Positions 3,359 to 5,267 of a DNA stretch of 5,267 nt are shown piece by piece. The DNA is taken from contig DATDYW010000023.1 of NCBI GenBank assembly GCA_036516995.1, positions 1-5,267 of the forward strand, given 5' to 3'. The notes under the pieces were generated by a model, which was not told where the DNA came from, did no database searches, and was given only the letters and a program-made list of their open reading frames with translations. How positions within the stretch are numbered: position 1 is the stretch's first letter; each line of letters opens with the position of its first letter. The stretch comes from DATDYW01 sp036516995 (lineage in GTDB: Bacteria > Patescibacteriota > Minisyncoccia > Phycocordibacterales > JAACPR01). A program made the translations under genes and the position numbers.

Positions 3359-4027
3359 CTAGTCGTCACTGTCGTCGTGAGGGAGCTCGACGGCCTTGCC
3401 CCACCACGGCTCGCGGCGAAGCCACGCGAGCACCTCCGGCTCCCGCGCGGCGAGAATTCGTCGCGCCGCTTCGTCGATGGCGCGCTCGCAGTGCCAGGGG
3501 CGCGGATTGTCTTTGTCTGCCTCGGGATCCAGCGAGCTGCACGTTGCGGCAAGGACGAGCGCGTGAACGATCTCGTGGAGCACGTTGAGCACGAAGTCGC
3601 GCTCGATTTGCGCCGAGCTCATCTGGTCGTCACGCCCGTGCCGTCCTGTGGTCCGGGGGCCGAGACGCACAACGAACCGGTTCCCCCACATCTCCTGCTG
3701 GCCAGCGGCCGGCTCGGTCGAGCAGACGTAGCCGTGAGCGGCACGACGATCCTCGTCAACGACGAACTCGACCACCACCTCCCGCACGCGGGCAAGAGCC
3801 GCGCCGAAGTCATCGACGAACCGCTGCGCCTCTCGCTCTATGGCTGCCAGCTGCGCGAGGTTTTCCGCCTCGGGAGTTTTCTCCCCGCACCGATCCCCGC
3901 AGCTCCAGCACCGGCTGCAGATTCCGTGCGACCGGTGCGCCGGCGGCAGGTGCGGGTGAAACTCGAGCTGGCGGTAGGTCGGCGGCGCGTCCCAGTCAGT
4001 CTCTTTAGCTGTTTCTTCCTGTGACAT
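3359..4027 (-). CDS. Putative HEXXH zinc metallopeptidase with N-terminal Cys cluster
   Basis: The 222-residue protein carries HEIVH at residues 151-155 inside a hydrophobic helix (FVLNVLHEIVHALVLAA), the zinc-binding and catalytic core of gluzincin-type peptidases. About 25-30 residues later, HCERAIDEAARRIL (179-192) offers Glu181 or Glu186 as the third zinc ligand, reminiscent of the E-x-x-A-x-x-x-A helix of ImmA/IrrE-like proteins, though I cannot place it in a named family. Near the N-terminus C37-x2-C40-x2-C43-x3-C47 is a compact Cys cluster, preceded by a His-rich run, which may bind a second zinc. A helix (54-83) and strand VREVVVEFVVDED (81-93) lie between. There is no signal peptide or membrane helix, so it is likely cytosolic. 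A GTG at 4036 would add three residues; the ATG at 4027 is preferred, with a weak TAGCGT -10-like hexamer (4035-4040) seven bases upstream. The terminator just past the stop supports expression. Confidence 0.7.
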   Translation of the reverse strand: MSQEETAKETDWDAPPTYRQLEFHPHLPPAHRSHGICSRCWSCGDRCGEKTPEAENLAQLAAIEREAQRFVDDFGAALARVREVVVEFVVDEDRRAAHGYVCSTEPAAGQQEMWGNRFVVRLGPRTTGRHGRDDQMSSAQIERDFVLNVLHEIVHALVLAATCSSLDPEADKDNPRPWHCERAIDEAARRILAAREPEVLAWLRREPWWGKAVELPHDDSDD

Positions 4028-4043
4028 TTGCCCCACGCTACCT

Positions 4044-4079
4044 AAAAGCGGCGGCGCCCGCTAGGGCGCCGCCGCTTTT
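4044..4079 (-). terminator. Strong intrinsic terminator of groEL (sequence symmetric, could work both ways)
   Basis: A perfect 12-bp GC stem (4048-4059 with 4064-4075) with a four-base loop (4060-4063) is flanked by AAAA (4044-4047) and TTTT (4076-4079), extending the pairing to 16 bp. On the minus strand it follows groEL and the heptamer array. Its end is 17 bases from the ATG of the next gene, so any promoter of that gene must overlap the hairpin. Confidence 0.9.
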
Positions 4080-4083
4080 CTAC

Positions 4084-4118
4084 TGTTACTTGTTACTTGT
4101 TACTTGTTACTTGTTCCT
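4084..4118. repeat. Heptamer tandem repeat TGTTACT (4 perfect + 1 variant unit)
   Basis: Units at 4084, 4091, 4098 and 4105 are identical; the fifth (4112-4118) is TGTTCCT. On the minus strand the unit is AGTAACA (equivalently AAGTAAC), lying in the groEL 3' untranslated region between the stop codon (4122) and the terminator. Because seven is not a multiple of three, the TAA in successive units falls in all three frames. Confidence 0.9.
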
Positions 4119-4121
4119 TCG

Positions 4122-5267
4122 CTAAAAATCCTCGCCCCCGCCGCGCTCGTGCTTCTCCTCCCTCTTCGGCTCCTCGGCAATCGCCACTTCCGTGGTGAGC
4201 AGGATGCCGGCGGCGGAGGCGGCGTTCTGGAGCGCCGAGCGGGCAACCTTCACGGGGTCGATGATGCCCGCCTCGATCACGTCGTCCACCATTTCATCTT
4301 TGAGCGCGTCGTAGCCGGAGAGGCCGCGGCTGCGCTCTACCTTGTCCACCACCACCGAGCCGTCGCGTCCGGCGTTCTCGGCAATCTGGCGGAGCGGCGC
4401 CTCTAAGGCCTTCGCGACAATGCCGTAGCCAACTTTTTCCTCGTGCGACATTTTTCCGGCGTCTTTATCTTTCTCAAGACGGTCACGCAGCCGCACACCT
4501 GCCTTTACGAGTGCCACGCCGCCGCCCGCGACGATGCCCTCGGCAATAGCCGCCTTGGTGGCGTTCACCGCGTCCTCAATTTTTAGCTTGAGGTACTTCA
4601 TCTCCGATTCTGTGGCTGCACCAACGCGAATCACCGCGACGCCCCCACGAAGCTTCGCGGCGCGCTCGGTTAGCTTCTCCTTGTCGTACTTGGAGTCGGT
4701 CTGAGCGAGCTGCGCCTCAATCTGGGCGACGCGCTTCTCGATATCGGATTTCTTTCCCTTGCCGCCGACGACGACGGTCGAGTCCTTGGTGGCAACCACG
4801 CGGGTGGCGCGGCCGAGCGCCGAGAGCTCCGCCTTCTCGAACGAGAGCCCGACGTCCTCGGAGATGACCGTCGCGCCGACGGTGGCGGCGATGTCGGCGA
4901 GCTCCTCCTTCTTGCGGTCGCCGAAGCCCGGGGCTTTGATCGCGAGCACGTTGAACGTGCCGCGTAGCTTGTTGACGATAAAAGTGGAGAGCGCCTCGCC
5001 CTCGACATCGTCGGCGACAATGACCAGGTTCTTCTGCCCCGTCTGCGCGACGCGCTCGAGGAGCGGGAGGATGTCCTTCACCGAAACAATTTTTCGGTCG
5101 GTCACGAGAACGAGCGGATCCTTCAGCTCCGCCTCCATCCGCTCGGGGTTGGTGATCATATAGGGCGAGATGTAGCCCTGGTTCCACTCGAGACCCTGGG
5201 CGACTTCGGAGGTGAGCCCCACCGCCTGCGACTCCTCCACCGTTACAACGCCATCCTCGCCGACCTT
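4122..5267 (-). CDS. groEL: Chaperonin GroEL (Hsp60), C-terminal 381 residues, 5' end outside the window
   Basis: GroEL forms the tetradecameric cytosolic ring that folds proteins with ATP and the GroES lid. The frame is open to the window edge, beginning KVGEDGVVTVEES, which aligns near residue 168 of the roughly 548-residue E. coli protein; the N-terminal equatorial part and ATG lie beyond the edge. Visible in order are the apical domain (QGYISPYM, DVEGEAL, KAPGFGDRKKEELADIA), the second intermediate segment (YDKEKLTERAAKLRGGVAVI, VGAATE) and the C-terminal equatorial segment (GGGVAL nucleotide loop, ALEAPLRQIAENAG, GYDA, GIIDPVKVARSALQNAAS). The ATP-contacting Asp of GIIDP (Asp495 in E. 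coli) is kept. The position of catalytic Asp398 reads Glu (codon 4440-4442). A short charged stretch (LEKDKDAGKMSHEEK) lengthens the region before it. The usual Gly-Gly-Met tail is replaced by a charged tail ending GGGEDF. No groES is in view. Confidence 0.97.
   Translation of the reverse strand, partial: KVGEDGVVTVEESQAVGLTSEVAQGLEWNQGYISPYMITNPERMEAELKDPLVLVTDRKIVSVKDILPLLERVAQTGQKNLVIVADDVEGEALSTFIVNKLRGTFNVLAIKAPGFGDRKKEELADIAATVGATVISEDVGLSFEKAELSALGRATRVVATKDSTVVVGGKGKKSDIEKRVAQIEAQLAQTDSKYDKEKLTERAAKLRGGVAVIRVGAATESEMKYLKLKIEDAVNATKAAIAEGIVAGGGVALVKAGVRLRDRLEKDKDAGKMSHEEKVGYGIVAKALEAPLRQIAENAGRDGSVVVDKVERSRGLSGYDALKDEMVDDVIEAGIIDPVKVARSALQNAASAAGILLTTEVAIAEEPKREEKHERGGGEDF

Noticed and set aside
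3377..4024. Plus-strand 215-residue frame over the HEXXH gene
   Set aside because: The minus frame carries HEXXH and a Cys cluster and ends at a terminator; the plus frame is a low-complexity shadow.
4759..5163. Ser/Thr-rich plus-strand frame and other frames inside groEL
   Set aside because: They are shadows of the unmistakable groEL frame on the minus strand.

Overview
The window most likely comes from a small-genome bacterium of the Patescibacteria/CPR (Parcubacteria-like) type with a GC-rich chromosome. This is an inference from general style, not from a marker gene: short compact genes, frequent strand switches, several unrecognised small membrane or secreted proteins, a membrane-anchored GerMN protein without sporulation neighbours, heptamer repeats between genes, and start codons that sit just after a -10 element with no Shine-Dalgarno sequence. 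The only universal protein, GroEL, is cut by the right edge.

Layout: 82-486 (+) is a small secreted protein. It converges on 531-749 (-), a 72-residue unknown that ends in an intrinsic terminator. A tRNA-Ser(GGA) lies at 832-918 (+), with its own promoter and terminator. It is followed by a GC-rich, hairpin-dense stretch without a credible gene (964-1104). Then comes a visibly more A+T-rich patch with two convergent genes: 1144-1428 (+), unknown, and 1436-2017 (-), a three-helix membrane protein that resembles the Pycsar effector PycTM (DUF5706-like). Its first 32 residues are eight MDK[D/K] units encoded by a 12-bp tandem repeat. GC-rich sequence resumes with 2172-2630 (+), a five-helix membrane protein whose stop codon abuts that of 2631-3230 (-), a GerMN-domain protein. 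Next are 3359-4027 (-), a putative HEXXH zinc metallopeptidase, and 4122-5267 (-), the C-terminal 381 residues of GroEL. Both of these end in clear intrinsic terminators.

The genes do not form one pathway. GroEL is housekeeping; the GerMN, five-helix and secreted proteins belong to the cell envelope; and the two A+T-rich genes beside the tRNA look like acquired cargo. The best candidate for something new is the orphan PycTM-like gene. No nucleotide cyclase lies in the window, and an extended -10 element sits exactly seven bases before the first of its eight in-frame ATGs, suggesting a leaderless message that begins on a run of start codons. The same -10-to-ATG geometry recurs at four other genes.
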